DNA from: Siphonodentalium dalli
Lineage: Eukaryota; Mollusca; Scaphopoda; Gadilida; Siphonodentaliidae
Assembly: GCA_032622095.1 (NCBI GenBank)
Contig: CP136068.1
Span: forward strand, 161,219,465 to 161,283,464
DNA: 64,000 nt
Reading direction: 5' to 3'
The translations under genes and the position numbers were made by a program. Of this stretch, positions 10,868 through 21,090 are shown in pieces. Position 1 is the first letter of the stretch; each line of letters opens with the position of its first letter. A model generated the notes under the pieces. It worked only from the letters and a program-made list of their open reading frames with translations. It was not told the origin of the DNA and did no database searches.

Positions 10868-12660
10868 GTTCGCATTCTTATTTTTCATGATTAATCAATT
10901 TTTCTCTAGGATATATTAATATATGTTATATCTCACGTGACTTTCTCGCATTCTGATTGGCTGCATACTGCTATACTATTTTACGATAGTACCCCAGTAG
11001 GACTCATACATGCTTACTAATATTTTTCTATTTATAGTAACAAACTCATTTCGCGAAATCGAGTTGCCACCTGATGATACGGCCAATCTTAAACTATACC
11101 TTGTACGATACTTGTTGCAATATCGGTATATCATTAGATTTATCGGTGAATTGTAATGATCTTACAAATGTCTGATCATAGCTAGCCAATGTATTTAATA
11201 GTTTGTCCGTTTAGATGACAAGCGGCCAGTTCAAATTTTGTAATAACCGTGGCCTGAATCGTGAAGAGATGCTGTTGGTTGTAACTAATAACATAATTAT
11301 GCTGCACTGCCATCGTAAAAATATTGCCAAAACTTGTAAAATCAGAGTCCAATTTCCCAAATTCACGGTAAATAAAAATGTGACATAGTATCGTCTGCCA
11401 TATACACATTCAGAGTGCAGAAACACGTGGTACGACAGCGGCCGCATAGCACGCGATGTTATCATTTTTTTTATTATTTGAGGATCCATTTAACAACTTC
11501 ATTGTTGTCATACACTGCACTCATGCGAAAAACAAAACTGCTTGTTATATCCTATTATGATGAGACAAGCTTAAATCGGCGGCCATTTTGAAAACATTGT
11601 GGCCATTTTGAATCTGTCGACTGTTATGATTGGTTTGAAACCGCTTGTCCATTCAAAACGTCATGCTTGTGTCACAAACTTAACGATTGTGTTACTATTC
11701 GACATGTCGCCAAATTACATATGGAATTGTACATTGGTCAAATTGAGGTTACAAATCATTCAAAAGCACACTATAATTTGGTAATTATTCAGGTTGCAAT
11801 TCTAGGTATATGAGCATTGCTAAATGCTTCTTGATTCACTCAATTTTCAAATATGCTATTTAATATTGAAGCAATCATGCAGTACAGCCATTGGCATATG
11901 AAACAGTAGTTAGTAGGCATACATGCAGTATGCTGAATGATGGGGCCTGCGTTATAGCAGAATACAATCAGAGTGCAATTTCAAGCCATATAAAAAACTG
12001 ACAACTGTACAATATACCAAGTTAAACTGTACATGTGTGTATGTTTATAATAGGTAGATGAAAACACATTTGTAACTATTATGCATGATTGAATTATCAA
12101 TTGACCACATACCTACTATTCTATATCCTAAAAAGAATTATTTAGGTGCTTTCAATTATGAGTAATACCACTTCTCGACCAACATAATGCACACAGACAT
12201 AAAGGAATAAAGTTAGCACACACATTTATTTACAATTAAAATATTTTAATTGGCATACTAGTTCTGATATGATATTATTTGTCCATTCACAGACGTTAAA
12301 TTGTCCACAAACTGAACGATTTTGTTACTATTTGACATGTTGTCGCCCTGTTATATATAATGTGTATAGGAAGACAGTGTACATCACCGAAATGGATGCA
12401 CATTGATGTAAATATCAACTTAAAGCATTATGTTGTTGTATTTACTTGGCTATTTTAACGTCATGACCAGTTTTCACAAAGTATCCTACCAAATATTAGT
12501 ATTTCCCGCATAGAACCAATTCAATGAGAGAACCGACTCTTTAATCTTGAACATTATCTGAATGGGTCCGTATCCGCCATGATACAGTCCATCACTTGAT
12601 TAGTGTCACTGCTGGAGATGTATAAAATGATAAGAAATCATGTAGAAAACGTGTATTAAA
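10868..12660. other. Intron with older duplicated segments
   Basis: No intact exon. 10930-11390 matches 15060-15530. Segments of 11490-12540 match 16070-16480. 11720-12230 matches 20625-21090. These show that the intron, not only the exons, has been copied along the locus. The segment ends at 12660 where a copy of 9377 onward begins. Confidence 0.6.
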
Positions 12661-12679
12661 GGCACAACTTGTGAACAGG
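12661..12679 (+). pseudogene. 3' stump of an EGF exon at a duplication junction
   Basis: Only the last 19 bp of an EGF exon remain, GGCACAACTTGTGAACAGG followed by its donor GTTAG, identical to the end of exon 9282-9395. This marks the left breakpoint of block P2; upstream sequence is unrelated. Confidence 0.85.
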
Positions 12680-12882
12680 GTTAGTATTCTTTGTATCTGC
12701 CTTCTTACGTTATCATTTATTCGCTAGTCCATATTATTATTATTATATTATCAACCCCAACAATATTTTTGTATTTGTATTTGTATTTTCATATGTGGGC
12801 TATATATATATATTGTTGCTTGGACCTGTTGTCACGCTAATTACGTATACTGTCATGAATAATTGTCTTATCCATTCCGCAG

Positions 12883-12996
12883 AAATCGACGAATGCGCAT
12901 CAGACCCGTGTCAGAAAGGAACTTGCCAAAATGAGATAAATGGATTCTACTGTAACTGTTCTGGTACCGGATTCAATGGCACAACTTGTGAGCAGG
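12883..12996 (+). CDS. EGF array exon 6
   Basis: 114 bp, CATTCCGCAG acceptor, G|GTTAGT donor, phase 1-1. Encodes [36 protein letters not shown]. It differs from exon 9608-9721 by Ser for Pro in CASDPC, so the O-glucose consensus is intact here. Confidence 0.9.
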
Positions 12997-13135
12997 GTTA
13001 GTATTATTGTTGTATATGTACTTATTCGCTGCTCCTGCTCTGTATATATAGAGAGGATTGCTATCATTTTGCGAGCTGTTTGTACTATATTTGCATGAAT
13101 TATGTTATACCAAGCAGTGTCTTCTCATTCCGCAG

Positions 13136-13249
13136 AAATCGATGAATGCGCATCAAACCCGTGTAAGACAGGAACTTGCAAAAATGAGATCAACGAATTC
13201 TACTGTAACTGTTCCGGGACCGGATTCAACGGGACGAGATGCGAACAAG
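13136..13249 (+). CDS. EGF array exon 7
   Basis: 114 bp, CATTCCGCAG acceptor, G|GTTAGA donor, phase 1-1. Same peptide as exon 10309-10422 ([14 protein letters not shown]...). Flanking introns are nearly identical too, which dates the P1/P2 duplication as recent. Confidence 0.9.
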
Positions 13250-13580
13250 GTTAGACATCTTATTAACTCATTACATCTGCTCTAGTCTATATTTTCAACA
13301 AAGAGCATGGTATTGCGTCTGCCCTATCCACATTCAGAGTACAGAAACGCGCTCATAACAACAGCGGTCTTATGTAACGTGACGTTGTTATCATTTTGTA
13401 ATCGCATACATTTCTCCTTTCTCAGTATTGATTTGTTTCACATGCGACCAAATTTAAGTTGTTATTTGAGCACCAATTAATGGGTTACATTATGGAAAAT
13501 CATTAGTTTTATTGAATTTGTTAAGTGGTAAATAACGAAGTCACCGTTTCGATTCACGACCACACTCCTCTATTCCACAG

Positions 13581-13694
13581 AAATAGACGAATGCGCATCA
13601 GACCCGTGTCAGAACGGAAGTTGCCAAAATAAGATCAACGAATTCTACTGTAACTGTTCTGGGACCGGATTCAACGGGACGAGATGTGAACAAG
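13581..13694 (+). CDS. EGF array exon 8
   Basis: 114 bp, CTATTCCACAG acceptor, G|GTTCGC donor, phase 1-1. Same peptide as exon 10754-10867 ([14 protein letters not shown]...). The unusual GTTCGC donor is retained in both duplicates. Confidence 0.88.
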
Positions 13695-13853
13695 GTTCGC
13701 ATTCTTATTTTTCATGATTAATCAATTTTTCTCTCGGATATATTAATATACATGTATATTCACCCTAGCAATATACATGACTATCTCATTGTATTTGTCT
13801 TGATTTGAATTTTCATGTTGGGCTATACATATATTGTCTTCTCCGTACCGCAG

Positions 13854-13967
13854 ATATCGATGAATGCGCATCAAATCCGTGTCTAACCGGAAGTTGTAAA
13901 AATGAGATCAACGGATTCTACTGTAACTGTTCTGGGACCGGATTCAACGGGACAAGATGTGAGCAGG
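13854..13967 (+). CDS. EGF array exon 9 (DIDEC type)
   Basis: 114 bp, CCGTACCGCAG acceptor, G|GTTAGT donor, phase 1-1. Encodes [36 protein letters not shown]. It begins with Asp, giving the full calcium-binding D-x-D-E-C start. Closest relative is exon 15817-15930; upstream intron TATTCACCCTAGCAA is shared with it. Confidence 0.9.
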
Positions 13968-14243
13968 GTTAGTATTATTGTTGTATATATACTTATTTGC
14001 TGCTCCTGCTCTAGTATATATTGTCAACACGCCGCATGATATTGCATGCCTTATCAACAGTGAGGGTGCAGCAACGTGCGGCATAACGACAGCGGCCTTG
14101 TGTAACGTGATGTTGTTATCATTTGGAGGTCGCATACATTTCTCCTTTCTCGGCATTGATTGATTAAATATGCGACAAAATTTAATTCGTTATTTGAGCA
14201 CACAAGAAGAGGTGCCATTTTTTTATTGCATATTTTAAATTTG

Positions 14244-14301
14244 GACGGATTCTACTGTAACTGTTTCGGGACCGGATTCAACGGGACGAGGTGCGAACAA
14301 G
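14244..14301 (+). pseudogene. EGF exon truncated at its 5' half
   Basis: The segment starts inside the exon at the codons for GFYCNC and runs to FNGTRCEQ and the donor G|GTTAGC. The acceptor and the first three cysteines are deleted compared with exon 10050-10163. It cannot be spliced in as a full module. Confidence 0.85.
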
Positions 14302-14445
14302 GTTAGCATTCTTCTTCTGCCTCTTATTGATTCATCATTCTTGTTCTAGTTTTTATATATAGAGGATTGGTGTCATTTTGCGAGCTGCTTGAACTATATT
14401 TACATGAATTATGTTATACCAAGCATTGTCTTCTCCATTCCGCAG

Positions 14446-14559
14446 AAATCGATGAATGCGCATCAAACCCGTGTAAGACAGGAACTTGCAAAAATGAGAT
14501 AAACGCTTTCTACTGTAACTGTTTTGGAACCGGATTCAACGGGACGAGATGTGAACAAG
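14446..14559 (+). CDS. EGF array exon 10
   Basis: 114 bp, CATTCCGCAG acceptor, G|GTTAGA donor, phase 1-1. Encodes [38 protein letters not shown]. The central sequon NCS has become NCF, so only one or two N-glycosylation sites remain. Confidence 0.9.
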
Positions 14560-14883
14560 GTTAGACATATTATTAACTCATTACATCTGCTCTAGTCTAT
14601 ATATTCAATAAACAGCATGGTATGTCGTCTGCCCTATCCACATTCAGAGTACAGAAACGCGCTCATAACGACAACGGCCTTATGTAACGTGACGTTGTTA
14701 TCATTTGGTAATCGCATACATTTCCCCTTTCTCAGCATTGATTTATTTCACATGCGACCAAATTAAAAAATTTATTTGAGCACCAATTAATAGGTTACAT
14801 TATGGAAAATCATTAGTTTTATTGAACTTGTTAAGTCGTAAAATCACCGTTTCAATTCGCGCCCACACTCCTCTATTCCGCAG

Positions 14884-14997
14884 AAATAGACGAATGCGCA
14901 TCAGACCCGTGTCAGAACGGAAGTTGCCAAAATAAGATCAAAGAATTCTACTGTAACTGTTCCGGGACCGGATTCAACGGGACGACATGCGAACAAG
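14884..14997 (+). CDS. EGF array exon 11
   Basis: 114 bp, CTATTCCGCAG acceptor, G|GTTGGC donor, phase 1-1. Encodes [36 protein letters not shown]. The donor changes again to GTTGGC in this third paralogue of exons 10754 and 13581, so splicing efficiency may differ between copies. Confidence 0.87.
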
Positions 14998-15574
14998 GTT
15001 GGCATTCTTATTTTTCTTGATTAATCAATCTTTCTCTAGGATATATTAATATATATTATATCTCACGTGACTTTCTCGCATTCTGATTGGCTGCACACTG
15101 CTATACTATTTTACGATAGTACCCCAGTAGGATTCCCACATGCCTACTATTTATTTTCTATTTATAGTAACAAACTCATTTCGCGAAATCGAGTTGCCAC
15201 CTGAAGATACGCCAATCTTAAACTATACTTTGTACGATACTTGTTGCAATATCGGTACATCATTATAATTATCGGTGGATTTTAATGGTCTCACACATGT
15301 CTGATCATAGCTAGCCAATGTATTTAATAGTTTGTCCGTTTAGTTGACAAGCGGCCAGTTCAAATTTTGTAATGCCCGTGGCCTTAATCATGAAGAGATG
15401 CTGTTAGTTGTAACTTATAACATAGTTATGCTGCACTGCCATCGTCAAAAGATTGCCAAAAATTGTAATATCAGAGACCAATTTCCCAAATTCACGGTAA
15501 ATAAAAATGTGACAAAATCAGACACAAAAAATTGTGTGAGAATTGGTACCTATGTCCGATATAATATAATAAAT

Positions 15575-15653
15575 AATGAATGTCTTGTCGTTGACTATGC
15601 CAAAATAGTGGTCCTCGAGGATAAATATTCCACTCCACTCCAAGCCATTCATT
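15575..15653. mobile_element. Short foldback element, family M1 copy 2
   Basis: Terminal AATGAATG...CATTCATT arms enclose GACTATGCCAAAATAGTGGT followed by CCTCGAGGATAAATATTCCA. It shares its core with the elements at 3024 and 24573. It lies in the intron upstream of exon 15817 and corresponds to sequence absent from block P1. Confidence 0.6.
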
Positions 15654-15816
15654 ATCTATATAATATTCACCCTAGCAACATACATTAATATCTCATTGTA
15701 TTTGTCTTGATTTGAATTTTCATGTTGGGCTACATATATATATATTAGCATTGTTGTCTTGAACCCGTTGTCGCACGAATTGCCTTATGTCAAGATTTGT
15801 ATTCTCCGTTCCGCAG

Positions 15817-15930
15817 ATATCGATGAATGCGCATCAAACCCGTGTCTAACCGGACGTTGTAAAAATGAAATCAACGGATTCTACTGCAACTGTTCTGGGA
15901 CCGGATTCAACGGGACAAGATGTGAACAAG
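15817..15930 (+). CDS. EGF array exon 12 (DIDEC type, last recognised)
   Basis: 114 bp, CCGTTCCGCAG acceptor, G|GTTAGA donor, phase 1-1. Encodes [36 protein letters not shown]. No further EGF exon was found before the Ig-like exons at 19443, which are in the same phase and strand. Confidence 0.9.
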
Positions 15931-16683
15931 GTTAGAATAATTATCATTACTGATTTAGTCTATTTTTGTAAAAAGAAAGTCATAGTATCGTCTGCCATAT
16001 GCACATTCAGGGTACAGAAACACGCGGTACGACAGCGGCCGTATAGAACGCGATTAATTTTTGCATTTGAGCATACAGCTTCATTGTTGTCATACACTGA
16101 ACTCATGCGAAAAACAAGAACAAAACTGCTTGATATATCGTATTATGATGAGTACAAGCTGAAAACGGCGACCATTTTGAAAACATTCTGGCAATTTGAA
16201 TCTGGCGACTATTATGATTGGTTTGAAACCGTTTGCCCATTCAAAACGTCATGCTTGTGTCACAAACTGAACTATTTTGTTACATGTTGTCGCCCTATTA
16301 TATATAATACAGTGTACAGTGTACATCACTGAAATGGATGAACATTGGTGTAAATATCAACTTAAAGCATTATGGTGTTGTGTTTACTTGGTTATTTCAC
16401 GTCATGACCAGTTTTCACCAAGTGTCCTACCAAATATTTGTATTTCCCGCAACGAACCGATTAAATGAGAGAACCGACTCGATTGATAAAGAACCCACAC
16501 ATACATCTAAATTCGCGGATCTCGTCGTTGTTATGACTCGCACAATAGAAATTCTGTTATTACCACGATCGTTGGGACCACAAATGGTTAGAGGAATGGA
16601 ACAATTAATCTAATTGTCACATTGATGGCTCAAAATTAGAGTTTTACCTAATGCTCTCAACAATTCCAGAAATTTAGTATATA
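15931..16683. other. Intron, partly duplicated
   Basis: 15960-16480 matches scattered parts of 11380-12540 (for example TCGTCTGCCATATGCACATTC and AAACGTCATGCTTGTGTCAC). No exon was recognised. Confidence 0.5.
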
Positions 16684-17627
16684 TTAAAGGTACGGTTGGC
16701 CTTGGCGGTGGGTATCCTGTGAAAATATTTCCACCCGTCAAAAACCGCCACAAACAGAAAGAACATCAAAATGTAGACAGACTTTGTCCGTATATAAATA
16801 AGAAATATCGCATAAACAGTATGTTATTCTCATATGCTTAAAGGGGTACTGTACACATAGATAGGCATTTTTTTTTTACTGCCATTGAAATAACTTTCAA
16901 GTTAGATTGTGTTCGTGTTATATGAGTTTCGTATAAACCTAATTTAGTGAAGAAAATATTGATCTTGGAAAGAAAAATATTACGATTTCAAACTACGCGC
17001 CATGTTTTTGACCTTCACCGGCGAAGACGCAGGTCTCAGGAAGTACCGGAAGTTCATTGCTCACAGCTTTGATTGATGCATTCAATCTCTTCCATCGAAC
17101 AATCTCCCTCCCTATAAAAGTACTTGACTTAAATAATTCAATTTTACTTTTACGATAGCCTGTTAACCGGAACGTTTTGAGTAGACATCGTCGACTCAAA
17201 TTAGTTATTTTATAATATAATATTCATATTAGATCGCTAGTGTCACCGGGAATTTATTGAAATTGGTGTACAGTACCCCTTTAACCATTGTTATGTAAAC
17301 AAAAGCATAAAAAGTTACTTTTCTGGTGTTTGTTTATATTATGATGGTAAACATAAAGAGCGTTCTTTGTTGGTGAATTCCTGATATGGAACTAATAAAG
17401 AGCGTTTATGCCATTTGTGTGTGATTACCCAGTAGCATTGTGCTGTCCTCTGTAACCCAATCAGGCTCCTGCTTAGGTAAATATAGTAGGTATTTATGAT
17501 AACATGCTGTTTACGCGATGGTCATGGTATATATGAACGAAACTGTATGCGTTTTAATATTTTTCTGTTTACGGTGTTTGGAACAAATATGAATATTTTC
17601 GACAATTAAGGCCTCACATGCCTTTAA
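16684..17627 (-). mobile_element. TTAA-flanked MITE, family A copy 1, interrupted by a nested MITE
   Basis: Starts TTAAAGGTACGGTTGGCC and ends GGCCTCACATGCCTTTAA. Reverse-complement copies lie at 59672-60172 and 60517-61018, and a truncated one at 44956-45379. Without the 447-bp insertion at 16838-17284 its length is about 497 bp, like the others. TTAA at both ends is the target signature of the piggyBac superfamily. It encodes nothing. Confidence 0.85.
16838..17284. mobile_element. TTAA-flanked MITE, family B, nested in family A
   Basis: The terminal inverted repeats are TTAAAGGGGTACTGTACAC and GTGTACAGTACCCCTTTAA. It splits the family A element between CAGTATGTTATTCTCATATG and CCATTGTTATGTAAAC, which are joined in the intact A copies. 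The internal sequence is non-coding (a 68-codon frame on the - strand has no recognisable motif). Class assignment as piggyBac-type rests on TTAA at both ends. Confidence 0.85.
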
Positions 17628-19442
17628 TCAGAAAGCACCATCAAAAATCATTCCTGAACCATGAAACGGCAATAGAATGACGGGTGTAACCGTTCCTGCA
17701 CATTGAAAATAGACGTCCTTATATTGTTATTGTATTATATTTGTGTGTAGATTGATAGATACAAATATGTGAATTATATAATGCTATATCACGAGTGCAC
17801 CAATCTCAACCAGAGTACCAGTCATGATTCCGTTCTGACTCTGCCACCATCTGTTTTCTCTATTTAGCGCGGGGTTAGACCGTATTTTATTGAAATAATT
17901 GATTTACAAAGTTATTGGAGCACAAGTTATTGAGGGATATGGCTATGTGGCTATCGGGGCCGTATCACCCAATATCGCACAACCCACCGCATTAATTTAT
18001 TATATTTATATAGCTTTTTGATCATTTATTTTCATACGAAAGCTGAATGTATTCTTAGTGATTATGTCAACGGTTTACGACGTCGTGTTCGTGTTACGGT
18101 CTGTGTTTATTGGAACGGGTGACCCAATTAGCAGTCGACCAATCAGGGGCTATAAAAATATAAGGTGTTGACCTTTTAATTTCCTGTTTATATGTGCCAC
18201 GTGTTATGGGCATAGACTCAGTATGGGTGTCTATTGCTTCAAATGTGCTAGACTACATAGCATTATGGACCCTGGCTGCTAGATATATGTTGTACAGTCA
18301 TGTTTCACTGGTGTATTGTACCCTTAAACTGGGTTGCTCTTAGCTGATCTTCCAGTTACTCAACGTGATGTTGATTTAGGTTCTACCATAGGCAAGTTAT
18401 TTCGGCTGTAAATGGAGGCTTGAACAAATATTAAACTATGTGTGCTTGTCAGACTCTAATGCTGCTTTGCGTTTGAAAGTTTGATTGTTATAATATTTCT
18501 AACTTTTTGTGACATATGCCAGCTTATAGTAATTCAGAAGGTGGCGATATATTTTAAAGATGATGTTCATATAACCTCATTGAACTCTCGTTTGGGGTTA
18601 TAAGACACACAGTTGAAGTCCGAGAGAATGGGGGAACAGAACATTTTGTCACATGTGAACAATTTGTTCTCCAATCATTTTATATGGACTGGTACGGAAC
18701 ATGTGGCCATATACTTCAGATCGGGACTCAAGGTTCTTTGGTGTGGATTCCCGTGAAATAACGTAACATGCTGTGCAACAATTATCATGGTCATTATTAA
18801 GAACTCTCCCATAATGAGAATGTTCATGTCAAAACCATCGTTATATAAACATTACAATGCAGTGGAATGACTGATGAAAGTTTAATTGCTCCAATCAGAT
18901 ACCACAGTTTAGTCAAAACTTGACACTAGACATTGAAAAGGTCAAACATGTTGTAAAATATTCAGACTTTCTACATGGTTAGTGATGCTTGTTGGTGAAT
19001 CTCTGTAACAGTTTTTGTTTACATAACGATGGCTTCAACATGCACAATTTGAGAACGGTCAAAAATGAATATAATAACAATATTAATCTATTTAGCCCAC
19101 AGGGTACCACAACAAAGTCAAGTTTATTAAATTGACTGCCGTTAATTAACTTCTAATGGAACAATATTCTCGAACTTATTGTTATCAATTTATGGCCTTG
19201 AATCTCTTATTTTATAGCCAACCATGCGCCATGCCACAACATGTACCACTCATACAAGTATGTGGTATACAAGCTAGTTTCATCTAATACGATCAACAGC
19301 ACCGCAATTAGCATAGTGCTCTTCAAATAACGAATTGTATAGTAGTACGCTATTTGAATTGCTTTTACACATTTCAGTGATGGTCAAATTCGAATGATAT
19401 GCAGCTTACATGTTTAGTTGTTTTCATTATACATCTTTGCAG
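17628..19442. other. Intron or spacer before the Ig exons
   Basis: No supported exon. 19255-19440 is the first copy of the intronic part of the ~415-bp Ig unit that is duplicated at 19685-19840. Confidence 0.45.
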
Positions 19443-19684
19443 AATTACCAAAAATAATAATCACAACACTGGAATATACAGGATTGACTCAATCTTCGTT
19501 TGACATAGATTCATATGTGGTGTCTAGCATGGCTGATATAATATCGGCTAGATGCTTAAAGGATGGATCAATGTTATCTGCACCATATGACTGGAACACT
19601 GTAACAAATTTTCAACTTTTGTTACACATCTCAAATGTTAATACATCCGACACAGGAATATACACCATCGAAACACACATATAA
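19443..19684 (+). pseudogene. Ig-like exon, first copy, ends in an early stop
   Basis: Acceptor ACATCTTTGCAG; reads ELPKIIITTLEYTGLTQSSF, then LKDGSML and SNVNTSDTGIYTIETHI, then TAA. It is a duplicate of the exon at 19842 but has lost the terminal AGSVISDQINVTIRG strand and the donor. The G-strand replacement is stop plus intron-like sequence, so it is either dead or an alternative terminal exon that yields a truncated secreted form. The DTGxYT motif marks the F strand of an Ig fold; the usual Cys after Tyr is replaced. Confidence 0.65.
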
Positions 19685-19841
19685 GTATGTGATATGAAAG
19701 CTGGTTGGGCAACTAGCATAGTCCTTTTCGAATAAAACGAATGACATGGTATTGCGCTATTTGAATTGCATTTTAATATTTCAAACCAAGCCAAATTCGA
19801 TTATATGCAGCGTTGTGTTTGTTCATTATCTCTCTTTGTAG

Positions 19842-20126
19842 ATCTACCACACATAGAACCCACAAAACTGGCATACACAGCATGGACTCGGTCGTCGTTT
19901 GATATTGAAGCAAATGTATCGTCTCTGATGTCTGTTATAATCTGGACTAGGTGGCTAAAGGATGGATTAATACTATATGCCAGCTATGTAGAGAACAATG
20001 TATCGACCATTCAAGTAATGTTATCCATCTCAAATGCTGATATATCCGACTCTGGCATGTACACCATCGAAGCACGAAATGTGGCAGGGAGTGTCATCAG
20101 TGATCAGATTAATGTGACTATTCGGG
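19842..20126 (+). CDS. Ig-like domain exon (I-set-like, cysteine-free)
   Basis: A 285-bp exon, acceptor CTCTCTTTGTAG, donor G|GTAAGT, phase 1-1, 95 residues. RWLKDGLIL corresponds to strand C with its Trp. SNADISDSGMYTIEARN is the D-x-G-x-Y F-strand motif, and AGSVISDQINVTI is strand G. A normal Ig domain has Y-x-C; here it is Y-T-I, and the whole exon contains no cysteine, so the disulfide is absent. I-set domains of this kind serve as extracellular adhesion or recognition modules. Phase and strand match the EGF exons upstream and the lectin exons downstream. Confidence 0.8.
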
Positions 20127-20204
20127 GTAAGTCTTTGTTAGAGTATACAGTATGTGTTGACATTTTGGTTTATTGCTACACTCTTAAAACCCCATTTTCC
20201 CTGT

Positions 20205-20500
20205 AGTACCTACGTCGGTACTATACTTGTCCCGTATGGAGTACCAAAATGTTTGTACTCTGGAGAACCTCTCGGTGTACTCTGCTGAGTGACTGTCCAT
20301 GTCCACTGGTGTACCTGTCCTGGTGCACTGTGGTACCTGTCCAGGTACTCTGGAATACATGTCTGGGTAATCGGGATTGCCGAATGTCCAGGTATAATGT
20401 GAAGTACTGGGGTACCTGCCTGTGGGTTACCAAATATCCATGTATTATGTGGAGTACCTGTCCAGGAACCTGTACTTCTACTATGGGGTACATGTGATCT
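20205..20500. repeat. Degenerate GTACCTGTCCAGG minisatellite
   Basis: Variants of GTACCTGTCCAGGTACTCTG recur at irregular spacing of about 30-60 bp. Open frames on both strands through this tract come from the repeat and are not genes. Confidence 0.6.
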
Positions 20501-20624
20501 CGTAAATTGATTCCCATAAATATTATGTGTATGTCCCCTTGGAGAAAGATTCGGCTGCACGAGTGCACGATCCCATTGTTGTAGGAAACAAGGCTTGGCT
20601 GAATGCCTAATTGATGGTAACATG

Positions 20625-21090
20625 GAACTGTACATTGGTCAAATTGAGGCTACACATCATCCAAAAGCACACCATAATATGGCAATTATTCAGACTGGCA
20701 ATTCTATGTATATGATCTTTGATACATGCTGCTTGATTCATTCGATTTTCAAGTATGCTATTTAACATTATATCAACATTGATATACATCCATTGACATA
20801 TGTAACAGTAGTAAGTATGCATACATGCATTATGCTGAATGATGGGGCCTTCATTATAGCAGAGTACAATCAGAGCAAGCAACATCAAAAAACGAACACA
20901 TACACAGCAGATGAAGTTACACTGTACAATTGTGTATGTCTATCAGAGTTAGATGGAAGCACAGATGTACCTATTATGCATGATTGAATTATCAATTGAC
21001 CACAGACCTACTGACTGCATCTATATTTTAAAAACAATTATTTTAAGTGCTTTCAATTATGAGTAATACTATTTCTCGACAAACCTAAAA
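20625..21090. repeat. Duplicate of intronic sequence at 11720-12230
   Basis: GTACATTGGTCAAATTGAGG, CAAAAGCACACYATAAT, GCAGTATGCTGAATGATGGG-like stretches and TTATGAGTAATAC recur in the same order as in the EGF-array intron about 9 kb upstream. Confidence 0.7.

Larger units (their letters stand above)
9722..11386. repeat. Intragenic duplicated block, copy P1
   Basis: Sequence here is repeated at 13968-15525 (copy P3), and 10212-10922 again at 13040-13745 (copy P2), with high identity through introns as well as exons. Shared intronic landmarks include GACAGCGGCCTTATGTAACG and GCATACATTTCTCCTTTCTC. In P1 the segment between GTGAC and ATAGTATCGTCTGCC, which in P3 contains the exon 15817-15930, is missing at about 11386, so P1 has suffered a deletion. 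Confidence 0.8.
13968..15525. repeat. Intragenic duplicated block, copy P3
   Basis: Counterpart of 9722-11386 in the same exon order (a truncated exon, then the 14446 and 14884 exons) and with matching introns. A deletion just before 14244 removed the acceptor and first half of the exon equivalent to 10050-10163. Confidence 0.8.

Noticed and set aside
20210..20635. 141-codon - strand frame rich in Gly/Pro/His
   Set aside because: It is the reverse reading of a degenerate GTACCTGTCCAGG minisatellite.
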